Source of the DNA: Salipiger thiooxidans
Lineage (GTDB): Bacteria > Pseudomonadota > Alphaproteobacteria > Rhodobacterales > Rhodobacteraceae
Direction: 5' to 3'
NCBI RefSeq assembly: GCF_900102075.1
Contig: NZ_FNAV01000001.1
Span: forward strand, 1-64,000
Length of the DNA: 64,000 bases
Each line of letters starts with the position of its first letter. Position 1 is the stretch's first letter. This document shows positions 46,964-55,926 of the stretch, one piece after another. The notes below the pieces were generated by a model. The model searched no databases. It saw nothing but the letters and a program-made list of their open reading frames with translations, and was not told the origin of the DNA. The position numbers were made by a program, and so were the translations under genes.

Positions 46964-48205
46964 ATGACGAAGACGGTGGCGGTGATCGGCGCGGGTATCG
47001 TTGGGGTCGCCACGGCGATCTGGCTGCAACGCGACGGACATCAGGTGATCCTGATCGACAAGGCGGGCCCCGCCGAGGGCACGAGCCACGGCAACGCGGG
47101 CGTGCTGGCCTCGTGCTCGGTGCTGCCGGTGACGGGTCCCGGCCTGTGGCTGAAGGCGCCGAAGATGCTGCTGGACCCGAACCAGCCGCTCTTCATGAAG
47201 TGGTCCTACCTGCCGAAGATCGCGCCGTGGCTGATGAAGTTCATGACCCACGCCAACGCCGACGCCGCCCGCAAGCGCGCCGCCGCCGCCGCGCCCATCA
47301 TCGGCGACAGCCTCGCCGACCACCAGGCGCTGTCGGCGGGCACCGGCGCCGAGCAATGGGTCGTGCCGGGCGATTACGTCTTCCTCTACAACAACCGCGC
47401 CGCCTTCGAGGCGGACGCCTTCGGCTTCCAGGTGCGGCGCGAGAACGGCTTCGAGTGGGAGCTGCTCGAGGATCAGGCGCTGCGCGACTACGATCCGATC
47501 TGGGGCCCGCAGATGACCTGCGCCGCGCGTTTCCCCGGCCACGGGCGCATCACCGATCCCGGCCGCTATGTGAAGGACCTCGCCGCCCACGCGGTGTCGC
47601 AGGGCGCCCGGCTGGTCATCGGCGAGGTCACCGACCTTGCCCGCGAAAAGGGCGCTGTGACCGGGGTACGCGTGGGGGGCGAGACCATCCCCTGCGACGC
47701 CGCCGTCATCACCACCGGCGTCTGGTCCGGGCCGCTGGCGCGCAAGCTCGGCGTCAACGCGCCGCTGGAATCCGAGCGCGGCTACCATCTCGAGCTCTAC
47801 GAGCCCTCGGTCATGCCCCGGAATCCGGTGATGATCGCCAGCGGCAAGTTCGTCGCGACCCCGATGGACGGACGCCTGCGCCTTGCCGGCATCGTCGAGC
47901 TTGGCGGGCTCGACCTGCCGCCGTCTCGCGCGCCCTTCGAGCTGCTCGAGAAGCAGATCCGCGCCGCGGTGCCCGGGCTGACGTGGAAGACGACCGTGGA
48001 GTGGATGGGGCACCGGCCGTCGATGGCCGATTCCCTGCCGATCATCGGGGAATCGCCGGCGGTGAAAGGGGCCTACATGGGCTTCGGCCACGATCACGTC
48101 GGTTTGACGGGCGGCCCCAAGACCGGGCGGCTTATTTCTCAGCTGATCTCGGGCCGGACACCGAACATCAATCTTGCGCCCTACGCCCCGGATCGGTTTC
48201 ACTAG
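46964..48205 (+). CDS. FAD-dependent D-amino acid dehydrogenase-like oxidoreductase
   Basis: The 413-residue protein has an N-terminal FAD-binding GAGIVGVATAIWLQRDGHQVILIDK motif, the GTSHGNAGVL segment of DadA-type DAO-fold enzymes, GRITDPGRYVKDLAAHA and a C-terminal WMGHRPSMADSLPIIGESP ... GFGHDHVGLTGGPKTG. DadA-type enzymes deaminate D-amino acids and feed electrons to the respiratory chain. The TRAP transporter genes directly downstream (46 bases) probably import its substrate. The exact amine or hydroxy-acid substrate is unknown. Confidence 0.83.
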   Translation: MTKTVAVIGAGIVGVATAIWLQRDGHQVILIDKAGPAEGTSHGNAGVLASCSVLPVTGPGLWLKAPKMLLDPNQPLFMKWSYLPKIAPWLMKFMTHANADAARKRAAAAAPIIGDSLADHQALSAGTGAEQWVVPGDYVFLYNNRAAFEADAFGFQVRRENGFEWELLEDQALRDYDPIWGPQMTCAARFPGHGRITDPGRYVKDLAAHAVSQGARLVIGEVTDLAREKGAVTGVRVGGETIPCDAAVITTGVWSGPLARKLGVNAPLESERGYHLELYEPSVMPRNPVMIASGKFVATPMDGRLRLAGIVELGGLDLPPSRAPFELLEKQIRAAVPGLTWKTTVEWMGHRPSMADSLPIIGESPAVKGAYMGFGHDHVGLTGGPKTGRLISQLISGRTPNINLAPYAPDRFH

Positions 48206-48251
48206 CCTCACCAAAAAACATTAGAACACAAACAACAGGGAGAGACAGATC

Positions 48252-49223
48252 ATGAAACTCGCGAACACGCTGCTCGCAGCGACGGCGCTTGCCGGCATCG
48301 GCGCGGCGGCTCAGGCCGAGAAGTGGGACATGCCCATGGCCTACGCCGCGACCAACTTCCATTCGGAAGTCGGCGCCACCTTCGCCAGCTGCGTGACCGA
48401 CGGCACCGGCGGCGAGCTCGAGATCGTGACCCACCCCTCGGGCTCGCTCTTCGGCGGCGCCGAGATCAAGCGCGCGGTGATGACCGGCCAGGCGATGATC
48501 GGCGAGCGTCTGCTTTCTGCCCACCAGAACGAGAACGCGCTCTACGGCGTCGACTCGATCCCCTTCCTCGTCTCCTCCTTCGACGAGCACGAGAAGCTCT
48601 GGTCGATCGCCCTGCCCTATGTCGAGAAGGCGCTGGAAGAGGACAACCTGCACTACGTCTACTCGGTGCCGTGGCCGCCGCAGGGGCTCTACATGAACAA
48701 GGAGCTGACCGACATCGAAGGCATGAAGGGCGTGAAGTTCCGCTCGTACTCGGCGGCGACCGCCAAGATGGCCGAGCTGACCGGCGCCCTGCCGGTGCAG
48801 GTCGAAGCGGCGGAACTGAGCCAGGCGCTGGCCACCGGCGTGGCCGAGAGCTTCATCTCGTCGGGCGCCACCGGCTATGACCGCAAGGTCTGGGAGCACC
48901 TGTCGCATTTCTACGAGGTCGACGCATGGCTGCCGCGCAACGCGGTCTTCGTGAACCTCGACGCCTGGAACGACCTGTCGGACGAGGCCAAGACGGTCAT
49001 CACCGACTGCGGCGCCACCGCCGCCGCCGAGGGTCTGCAGAAGTCCATCGACTACACCAACTTCACGCTCGATGAGTTGAAGAAGAACGGCATGTCCGTC
49101 GAACGGGCCTCGGACCACCTGATGGGCCAGCTGCAGGAGATGGGCGAGGTCATGACCGCCGAGTGGCTCGAGACCGCGGGCGACGACGGCAAGGCCATCG
49201 TCGACGCCTACAAGGGCGAGTGA
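48252..49223 (+). CDS. dctP: TRAP transporter solute-binding protein (DctP type)
   Basis: The 323-residue protein has a signal peptide (MKLANTLLAATALAGIGAAAQA) and DctP-family segments: GSLFGGAEIKRAVMTGQAMIGE, GLYMNKELTDIEGMKGVKFRSYSAATAKMAELTGALPVQVEAAELSQALATGVAE, and a long C-terminal helix region. The arginine in KFRSY is the usual carboxylate-binding residue, so the ligand is probably an organic or amino acid. AGGGAGAG precedes the ATG. Confidence 0.9.
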   Translation: MKLANTLLAATALAGIGAAAQAEKWDMPMAYAATNFHSEVGATFASCVTDGTGGELEIVTHPSGSLFGGAEIKRAVMTGQAMIGERLLSAHQNENALYGVDSIPFLVSSFDEHEKLWSIALPYVEKALEEDNLHYVYSVPWPPQGLYMNKELTDIEGMKGVKFRSYSAATAKMAELTGALPVQVEAAELSQALATGVAESFISSGATGYDRKVWEHLSHFYEVDAWLPRNAVFVNLDAWNDLSDEAKTVITDCGATAAAEGLQKSIDYTNFTLDELKKNGMSVERASDHLMGQLQEMGEVMTAEWLETAGDDGKAIVDAYKGE

Positions 49224-49457
49224 TCCAGGCCGAGTGAGCCGGGTCACGTGCCCCGGCACGACTGACACGGGACCGGCCGCCGCGCGACGGGCGGTCGGCA
49301 GGATGACCCGGGCGGCGCCACGCGCGCCGTCCGGCACACCCGGCAGACGGTGACTTCGATCTCCGGCCCTGCGCGCCCCATGCGCAGGCCGCCGCGTCAC
49401 CGCGACAGCCTCAAAAAGCCCCATGGGCCAACAGACAACAGGCAGGGAGGACAGGGC

Positions 49458-49988
49458 ATGGCCGCCGCACGGACGCTTCGGCGCATCCTCGATACGTTCT
49501 ATCTCATCGGCGGGATCCTCGCCTCGCTCTTCCTGATCGCGATCCTCGCGATCATCGTGCTGCAGATGCTGGCGCGCTGGACCGGGCATGTCTTTCCCGG
49601 CGCCACCGACTACGCCGGCTACTGCATGGCCGCGGCGTCCTTCTTCGCCTTCGCCTACGCGCTCAACCACGGCGCCCACATCCGGGTCTCGCTGCTCCTC
49701 ACCGGGCTCGGCAGGCACCGCTGGTGGGGCGAGCTCTGGTGCTTCGGCATCGGCACCGCGATCTCGACTTGGTTCGCGTGGTACGCGATCCGCGGCAACC
49801 AGATCTCGTGGCGCTTCAAGGAACTGAGCCAGGGGCTCGACGCGACGCCGATGTGGATCCCGCAGCTGTCGATGTCGATCGGCACCGTCATGCTCGCCGT
49901 GGCGTTCTGGGACCACCTCGTGCGGCTGATCTTCACCGGGTCGCACGGCATCACCACCGACCTCGTCGACCAGAGCCAGGGAGAATGA
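49458..49988 (+). CDS. dctQ: TRAP transporter small permease (DctQ type)
   Basis: The 176-residue protein has four membrane segments, starting LIGGILASLFLIAILAIIVLQMLARW, and the DctQ-typical DYAGYCMAAASFFAFAYALNHGAHIRVSLL segment. The start at 49458 is set by GGGAGGACA 10 bases upstream; an earlier ATG at 49350 lacks such a site. A 234-base gap, with no gene but GC-rich inverted runs, separates it from dctP, which may allow different expression of the binding protein. Confidence 0.87.
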   Translation: MAAARTLRRILDTFYLIGGILASLFLIAILAIIVLQMLARWTGHVFPGATDYAGYCMAAASFFAFAYALNHGAHIRVSLLLTGLGRHRWWGELWCFGIGTAISTWFAWYAIRGNQISWRFKELSQGLDATPMWIPQLSMSIGTVMLAVAFWDHLVRLIFTGSHGITTDLVDQSQGE

Positions 49989-49989
49989 G

Positions 49990-51303
49990 TTGGAACAGCT
50001 GATCCCCATCGGAATCTTCCTCTTCGTCCTTTTCCTGCTGCTGGGCTCCGGCGTCTGGGTGGGCCTTGCGCTGATGGGCGTGGCCTACGTCGGCATGGAG
50101 ATTTTCACCTCGCGCCCCGCCGGCGACGCGATGATCACCAAGATCTGGTCGTCCTCCTCGAGCTGGACGCTCACCGCGCTGCCGCTCTTCATCTGGATGG
50201 GCGAGATCCTCTACCGGACACGATTGTCGGAGGACATGTTCAAGGGCCTGAGCCCGTGGATGGCGCGGCTGCCCGGCGGGCTCGTGCACACCAACATCGT
50301 GGGCTGCACCGTCTTCGCGGCGGTCTCGGGCTCGTCGGCGGCGACGCTGACCACGGTCGGCAAGATGTCGATCCCCGAGCTGCGCCGGCGCCACTATCCC
50401 GAGACCATGGTCATCGGCACGCTGGCGGGGGCCGCGACGCTGGGGCTGATGATCCCGCCCTCGCTGACGCTCATCGTCTACGGCGTGACCATCAACGAGA
50501 GCGTCACCAAGCTCTTCATGGCGGGCGTTCTGCCGGGCCTCGTGCTGGCGCTGATGTTCATGGGCTACGTGGCGGTGATGTCGTGGACGTCCAAGGACTT
50601 CAACCCGACGCCCGAGCCCCACATGTCCTTCGTCGAGAAACTCAAGAACTCGCGCTTCCTGATCCCGGTGATCTGCCTGATCGTCGTGGTCATCGGCTCG
50701 ATGTACATGGGCTGGGCGACGGCGACCGAGGCCGCGGCCTTCGGCGTCATCGGCTCGCTGATCCTCGCGGCGGCGCAGGGCTCGCTGAGCTGGGGCACCT
50801 TCAGCGAGAGCCTCATGGGCGCGGTGCGTACCTCGGCGATGATCGCGCTGATCCTCGCGGGTGCCTCGTTCCTGTCGCTGTCGATGGGCTTCACCGGCAT
50901 CCCGCGCGGGCTCGCCGACCTGATCGCCAGCTGGGAGCTGTCGAAGTTCCAGCTGATCATGGCGCTGCTGGTGTTCTACATCATCCTCGGCTGCTTCCTC
51001 GACGGCATCTCGTCGGTGGTGCTGACCATGGCCGTGGTCGAGCCGATGATCCGGGCACAGGGGATCGACCTGATCTGGTTCGGCATCTTCATCGTGGTGG
51101 TGGTCGAGATGGCGCAGATAACGCCGCCCATCGGCTTCAACCTCTTCGTGCTGCAGGGCATGACCGGGCACGAGATGAACTTCATCGCCCGCGCCGCGAT
51201 CCCGATGTTCCTCATCATGGTGGTCATGGTCTTCGTGCTCATCGTCTTCCCCGAGCTCGCCACGTGGCTGCCCGACAACATCCGCAAGGGCCCGGGCGGC
51301 TGA
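49990..51303 (+). CDS. dctM: TRAP transporter large permease (DctM type)
   Basis: The 437-residue protein has about 12 membrane segments and DctM hallmarks: LPLFIWMGEILYRTRLSEDMFKGLSPWMARLPGGLVHTNIVGCTVFAAVSGSSAATLTTVG and IPPSLTLIVYGV. It carries out sodium-driven uptake with DctP and DctQ. Translation appears to start at TTG 49990, one base after the DctQ stop, behind AGGGAGA; the resulting N-terminus MEQLIPIGIFLFVLFLLLGSG fits the family. Confidence 0.88.
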   Translation: MEQLIPIGIFLFVLFLLLGSGVWVGLALMGVAYVGMEIFTSRPAGDAMITKIWSSSSSWTLTALPLFIWMGEILYRTRLSEDMFKGLSPWMARLPGGLVHTNIVGCTVFAAVSGSSAATLTTVGKMSIPELRRRHYPETMVIGTLAGAATLGLMIPPSLTLIVYGVTINESVTKLFMAGVLPGLVLALMFMGYVAVMSWTSKDFNPTPEPHMSFVEKLKNSRFLIPVICLIVVVIGSMYMGWATATEAAAFGVIGSLILAAAQGSLSWGTFSESLMGAVRTSAMIALILAGASFLSLSMGFTGIPRGLADLIASWELSKFQLIMALLVFYIILGCFLDGISSVVLTMAVVEPMIRAQGIDLIWFGIFIVVVVEMAQITPPIGFNLFVLQGMTGHEMNFIARAAIPMFLIMVVMVFVLIVFPELATWLPDNIRKGPGG

Positions 51304-51307
51304 TAAG

Positions 51308-52051
51308 GTGACCGAGGCCTGGACACATCTCGCGGCGGCCCCCTGGGTCGCCGCAATCGCCTTCGCCATCGTCTTCGTGGGCGCCGTGGTGCAATTCTCG
51401 CTCGGCATGGGCTTCGGGCTGACCGTGGCGCCGGTGCTGGCGCTCATCGACCCGGTGCTGGTGCCCTTCCCCGCCCTGCTCATGAGCTTCGCCGTCGCCG
51501 CGGGCGGCGCCCTGCGCGAGCTGCACGCGGTGCGATGGCACGCGGTCGTCTGCGCCGCCGGAGGCCGGGGCCTCGGCGCGGCCGTTGCCGCAATGCTGCT
51601 CGCGGGCATCGCCTCGGCGCAGGGCTTCAGCCTCGTGTTCGGGCTATTGGTGCTTGGCGCGGTAGCTCTGTCGGTGGCGGGGCTGAGACTTGGCTTCACC
51701 TACCGCAACCTGCTGGGCATGGGCGCGGTCTCGGGGGTGATGGCGACGATCACCTCGGTGGGCGCGCCGCCGCTTGCCATGGTGTTCCAGGGCCAGCCCG
51801 CGGGCAAGGCCCGCCCGACGCTCGCGGCGATCTTCACCTTCGGAACCCTGTTCTCGATCGCCGGGCTCTGGCTTGGCGGCTTCGCCGGGGTGCGCGAGCT
51901 GTGGCTGGCGCTGCTGCTGTCGCCCGCGGCGCTGGCGGGGTTCTTCGCCACGCGCCTGCTGGGCGGGTTGCTCGACACCCGCTACCGGGCGCTCCTGCTG
52001 GGCGTGAGCGGGCTTGCCGGGCTGGCGCTGGTGATCCGGGGGCTGGCATGA
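51308..52051 (+). CDS. TauE/SafE-family membrane transporter
   Basis: The 247-residue protein has about seven to eight membrane segments. It shows the TauE/SafE repeats VVQFSLGMGFGLTVAPVLALIDP and LLGMGAVSGVMATITSVGAPPLAMVFQ. Family members export sulfite, sulfoacetate or related anions. It starts with GTG 4 bases after the DctM stop and overlaps the next gene by four bases, so it belongs to the TRAP operon. Export of sulfite derived from a sulfonated substrate would fit but is a guess. Confidence 0.8.
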   Translation: MTEAWTHLAAAPWVAAIAFAIVFVGAVVQFSLGMGFGLTVAPVLALIDPVLVPFPALLMSFAVAAGGALRELHAVRWHAVVCAAGGRGLGAAVAAMLLAGIASAQGFSLVFGLLVLGAVALSVAGLRLGFTYRNLLGMGAVSGVMATITSVGAPPLAMVFQGQPAGKARPTLAAIFTFGTLFSIAGLWLGGFAGVRELWLALLLSPAALAGFFATRLLGGLLDTRYRALLLGVSGLAGLALVIRGLA

Positions 52052-52971
52052 GCCCGCTGCTGGCCTGCGCCCGGCACGCGCGCTGGCTGCTGGTGGCGGG
52101 GCTCGTTGCCGGCGTCGCGGTGCCCGGCGTCGCATCGGCGGTGCGACCATGGCTGCCCGAGCTGGTGGCGCTGATGCTCTTCCTCGCCGCCCTCAGGATC
52201 GGCCCGCGCCGCGCCGTCGGCGCGCTCCACGAGCTGCGTGAGACCGCCGCCGTGCTGCTGGCGTGGCAACTCGCCCTGCCCCTCGCGGCACTGGCGCTCT
52301 TCGCCGCAACAGGTCTGCTTGGCCAGCCCGTCGCACTTGCGCTGATACTGATGCTTGCCGCCTCGCCGCTGGCGGGGAGCCCGAACCTCACCATGCTGGT
52401 CGGCGCCGACCCCGCCCCGGCACTGCGCCTGCTGATCCTCGGCACTGCGGCCCTGCCGCTCAGTGTCATTCCGGTGTTCTGGGCCCTGCCCGCCCTCGGC
52501 AGCGCCGCCGCGGTCAGCGGCTCGGTGCTGCGGCTGCTGATGACCATCGGACTTGCCGCGGGGCTCGCCTTCGCGCTGCGCCTGACGCTGATGAAGGCCC
52601 CCTCCGAGACCGCGCTCGCCCGCATGGACGGGCTCTCGGCACTGACCATGACGGTGATGGTGCTGGGGCTCATGTCCGCCGTGGGCCCTGCCCTCTCCGA
52701 GCGCCCGCTGGCGCTGGCCGGGTGGCTGGCGCTGGCCTGTGCCGCCAATCTCGGGCCGCAATGCGTGGTGGCGCTGCTGCTGAGGGGCCGGATGCCCGGC
52801 CCGCGCATCCCGGCGCTGGCCATCACCGCGGGCAACCGCAACATCGCGCTCTTCCTAGTGGCGCTGCCGCCCGAGACCACCGACGTGCTGCTGCTGTTCA
52901 TCGGCTGCTACCAGGTGCCGATGTATCTGACCCCGCTCCTGATGACCCGCTTCTACGCCCGGCTGCGCTAG
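52048..52971 (+). CDS. BASS-family (bile acid:Na+ symporter-like) membrane protein
   Basis: The 307-residue protein has nine to ten membrane segments. Features like ASPLAGSPNLTMLVGADPAPALRLLILGTAALPLSVIPVFWALP and AITAGNRNIALFLVALP resemble the BASS fold, in which a discontinuous helix binds sodium and an organic anion. It is coupled to the TauE gene by an ATGA overlap. It converges with cbbR and the two stop codons overlap by four bases. The substrate is unknown. Confidence 0.7.
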   Translation: MSPLLACARHARWLLVAGLVAGVAVPGVASAVRPWLPELVALMLFLAALRIGPRRAVGALHELRETAAVLLAWQLALPLAALALFAATGLLGQPVALALILMLAASPLAGSPNLTMLVGADPAPALRLLILGTAALPLSVIPVFWALPALGSAAAVSGSVLRLLMTIGLAAGLAFALRLTLMKAPSETALARMDGLSALTMTVMVLGLMSAVGPALSERPLALAGWLALACAANLGPQCVVALLLRGRMPGPRIPALAITAGNRNIALFLVALPPETTDVLLLFIGCYQVPMYLTPLLMTRFYARLR

Positions 52972-53909
52972 GCCACGTGCCCGGCGGGCCAGCGCGGCAG
53001 GAAACTGTCGCGCTCGGCGGCGATGAACTCCCACACGGTGCGGGCGGCGCCGCTCAGCGGGGCGTCGGTCGGGTGCAGCAGGAACCAGTGGCGCATGATC
53101 GGCAGCCCGGGAAGGTCCAGGGTCACCAGCCGCCCCGAGCGCAGTTCCTCGACCACCGTGTGATACGAGATGAGCGCGATCCCCAGCCCCGCGATCACCG
53201 CCTGCTTGATGGTCTCGTTGGTGCCCATCTCGGAGCGCTCATAGGGCTTGCCCTCGCCGATCCGGTCCAGAAACCGGGTCGCGAGGATGCGGGTGCCCGA
53301 GCCCTGCTCGCGCATCAGGATGATCTCGTTCAGCACCTCGTCGGGGGTGATGTCGCGCTTCGCGGCCAGCGGATGATCGGGCGGCGCGATCAGCACGTGC
53401 GGGTGATCCCCGAGCGAGATCGCCTCGAGCGCCGGCACCCGCGGCGGCCGCCCCATGATCGCGAGATCCAGCGCCCCGTCCTGCAACGCGCCGATGATGC
53501 TGTCGCGGTTGCCGATCTGTAGCAGTATCTCGATGTCGGGGCAGCTCCTGCGCAGGCGGGCGACGATGCCCGGGGCGAAATACTTGCCGGTCGAGACCAC
53601 CCCCAGAACCACCGTCCCGGCGAGCCCCTTCTGCAACGCATCGATTCTTCGCAATGCGATCCGGAGACCCGCGTCGGCCCTCTCGTAGGCGTGCAGAAGC
53701 ACCGCGCCTTCGGCGGTAACGGTGAAAGGACCGGACCCGTCCCGCGACAGCATGGCACAGCCAAAGGTATGGTCCAGGGCCTTGAGCTGGCTGTGCACCG
53801 CTGGGGCAGTGAGACCCAGCTCTTCGGCGGCACGCGAAATTGATCCAGTTCTTTCAACGGCTTCCAAAGCGCGAAGCTGTTTGAACGTCAGCGAGGCCAA
53901 TCTGCGCAT
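52968..53909 (-). CDS. cbbR: LysR-type regulator CbbR
   Basis: The 313-residue protein has a LysR helix-turn-helix (LRALEAVERTGSISRAAEELGLTAPAVHSQLKALD, residues 13-47) and CbbR-type effector domain segments (VVLGVVSTGKYFAPGIVARLRR; LDLAIMGRPPR; GLGIALISYHTV). CbbR activates Calvin cycle genes in response to metabolites such as RuBP or NADPH. It is divergent from cbbF with a 97-base gap holding LysR-type sites. Position and sequence agree well with CbbR of purple bacteria. Confidence 0.92.
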   Translation of the reverse strand: MRRLASLTFKQLRALEAVERTGSISRAAEELGLTAPAVHSQLKALDHTFGCAMLSRDGSGPFTVTAEGAVLLHAYERADAGLRIALRRIDALQKGLAGTVVLGVVSTGKYFAPGIVARLRRSCPDIEILLQIGNRDSIIGALQDGALDLAIMGRPPRVPALEAISLGDHPHVLIAPPDHPLAAKRDITPDEVLNEIILMREQGSGTRILATRFLDRIGEGKPYERSEMGTNETIKQAVIAGLGIALISYHTVVEELRSGRLVTLDLPGLPIMRHWFLLHPTDAPLSGAARTVWEFIAAERDSFLPRWPAGHVA

Positions 53910-53930
53910 TAAACTTCTCCGAAAGAGAGA

Positions 53931-53952
53931 TCAGATTTTTTAAATTTTCTAA
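53931..53952. promoter_or_regulatory. CbbR binding-site candidate
   Basis: TCA (53931-53933), then seven bases, TAA (53941-53943), then six bases, TAA (53950-53952) fit the CbbR pattern TNA-N7-TNA with an extra half site. The stretch is nearly pure A+T in otherwise GC-rich DNA and lies between the divergent cbbR and cbbF starts. Confidence 0.6.
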
Positions 53953-54006
53953 CAACGCCCGATGCGGAAGATCAAGCCTCAGTCACCCGTCGAGGAGGAG
54001 GCCTTG

Positions 54007-55014
54007 ATGACCGACAGGAACCCCTATTCACCCGACGCGCCGATTCCGGCCCGTCTCCGCCCCGCGATGGAGGCGCTCGGCCGGGTCGGCCGCGACCTCG
54101 CCCGGCGCATTGCCCGCGGCCCGCTCGATGGCCGTCTCGACCGCACCGTGGGCGGCAACGCCGACGGCGACGCGCAAAAGGCGCTGGACGTGCTGGCCGA
54201 CGCCGCCTTCCTCGCCGAACTCAGGGGCACCGGCATCCGCTGGTACGCCTCGGAAGAGCAGGACGACGTCACCGAGCTCGACCCCGCCGGGCGGCTGGCG
54301 CTGGCCATCGACCCCCTCGACGGCTCGTCGAACATCGAGACCAACGTCTCCATCGGCACCATCTTCTCGCTTCGCGAGGCCAGGGATGAGGGCGTGGCGA
54401 GCTTCCTGCGCCCCGGTCACGAGCAGCTGGCGGCGGGCTACATCATCTACGGCCCGCAGTGCATGATGGTCGTCACTTTCGGCGACGGGGTGCAGGACTA
54501 CCTGCTCGACCCCGCAACCGGGCTTTTCACGCTGGTCAACACGCGGCTGACGATCCCCGAGGAAAGCGCCGAGTTCGCGATCAACGCGTCGAACTACCGG
54601 CACTGGTCGAAGCCCGTGCGCGCCTACATCGACGACTGCATCGCCGGCAGCGAGGGCCCCCGCGCCAAGAACTTCAACATGCGCTGGATCGCCTCGCTGG
54701 TGGCCGAGACCCACCGGATCCTCGTGCGGGGCGGGCTCTTCCTCTACCCCCGCGACGCCCGTCCCGGCTACGCCGATGGCCGCTTGCGCATGGTCTACGA
54801 ATGCGCCCCCATCGCGCTGCTGATCGAGCAGGCGCAGGGCCGTGCCACCGACGCCACCACGCGCATCCTCGACAAGGTGCCGGGCTCGCTGCACGCCCGC
54901 ACGCCCTTCGTCTTCGGCTCGACCTCCAAGGTCGACCGCATCACCGCCTACCATGACCTCCCCGAGCAGGAAATCTCTGCCCTCTTCGGCAACCGCGGCC
55001 TGTTCCGCGTCTGA
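54007..55014 (+). CDS. cbbF: Fructose-1,6-bisphosphatase (CbbF)
   Basis: The 335-residue class I enzyme has the metal-binding [25 protein letters not shown] motif, SEEQDDV, and the sugar-phosphate-binding [21 protein letters not shown] and [18 protein letters not shown] segments. It releases phosphate from fructose 1,6-bisphosphate (and often sedoheptulose bisphosphate) in RuBP regeneration. The start at 54007 follows GAGGAGGAGG; an earlier ATG at 53962 would run into the regulatory region. First gene of the cbb operon. Confidence 0.92.
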   Translation: MTDRNPYSPDAPIPARLRPAMEALGRVGRDLARRIARGPLDGRLDRTVGGNADGDAQKALDVLADAAFLAELRGTGIRWYASEEQDDVTELDPAGRLALAIDPLDGSSNIETNVSIGTIFSLREARDEGVASFLRPGHEQLAAGYIIYGPQCMMVVTFGDGVQDYLLDPATGLFTLVNTRLTIPEESAEFAINASNYRHWSKPVRAYIDDCIAGSEGPRAKNFNMRWIASLVAETHRILVRGGLFLYPRDARPGYADGRLRMVYECAPIALLIEQAQGRATDATTRILDKVPGSLHARTPFVFGSTSKVDRITAYHDLPEQEISALFGNRGLFRV

Positions 55015-55042
55015 TCGCCCCCAGGAAAGACCAGCAAGTCCC

Positions 55043-55915
55043 ATGAGCAAGAAGCATCCCATCATCTCGGTCACCGGCTCGTCCGGCGCGGGGACCACCA
55101 CGGTCAAGACGACGTTCGACCAGATCTTCCGCCGTGAAGGCATCAAGGCGGTGAGCATCGAGGGCGACGCCTTCCACCGCTACAACCGCGCCGACATGAA
55201 GGCCGAGCTCGAGAGCCGCAAGGCCGCCGGGGACGAGACTTTCTCGCATTTCTCCTACGACGCCAACGAGCTGGGCGCGCTGGAGGACATCTTCCGCACC
55301 TACGGCGAGACCGGCAGCGGCAAGACCCGCCACTACATCCACGACGACGCCGAGGCCGAGCGCCACGGCACCCCGCCGGGCCACTTCACCGACTGGAAGC
55401 CTTTCGAGGATGGCAGCGACCTGCTGTTCTACGAGGGCCTGCACGGCGCGGTGAAGAACGACGAGGTCAACCTCTCGGCGCTGGCGGATCTCAAGATCGG
55501 CGTGGTGCCGGTCATCAACCTCGAATGGATCCAGAAGATCCACCGCGACAAGGCCTCGCGCGGGTACACCACCGAGGCGGTGACCGACGTGATCCTGCGC
55601 CGGATGCACGCCTACGTGCACTGCATCTGCCCGCAGTTCACCGAGACCGACGTGAACTTCCAGCGCGTGCCGGTGGTCGACACCTCGAACCCGTTCATCG
55701 CCCGCTGGATCCCCACCGCCGACGAGAGCCTCGTGGTGATCCGCTTCAAGAGCCCGCGGGGGATCGATTTCCCCTACCTGACCTCGATGATCCAGAACTC
55801 CTGGATGAGCCGGGCGAACTCGATCGTCATTCCCGGCGGCAAGATGGACCTCGCCATGCAGCTCATCTTCACGCCGATGGTCCAGCGGCTCGTCAACGAA
55901 TCCAAGCGCGCCTGA
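55043..55915 (+). CDS. cbbP: Phosphoribulokinase (CbbP)
   Basis: The 290-residue kinase has the P-loop GSSGAGTTT (residues 12-20), the IEGDAFHRY segment with catalytic Asp, FYEGLHG and [16 protein letters not shown], all typical of bacterial (class I) phosphoribulokinase. It makes ribulose 1,5-bisphosphate from ribulose 5-phosphate and ATP. Usual octameric, NADH-activated form by family. It starts 28 bases after cbbF behind AGGAAAG. Confidence 0.95.
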   Translation: MSKKHPIISVTGSSGAGTTTVKTTFDQIFRREGIKAVSIEGDAFHRYNRADMKAELESRKAAGDETFSHFSYDANELGALEDIFRTYGETGSGKTRHYIHDDAEAERHGTPPGHFTDWKPFEDGSDLLFYEGLHGAVKNDEVNLSALADLKIGVVPVINLEWIQKIHRDKASRGYTTEAVTDVILRRMHAYVHCICPQFTETDVNFQRVPVVDTSNPFIARWIPTADESLVVIRFKSPRGIDFPYLTSMIQNSWMSRANSIVIPGGKMDLAMQLIFTPMVQRLVNESKRA

Positions 55916-55926
55916 GGGAGGCACAG

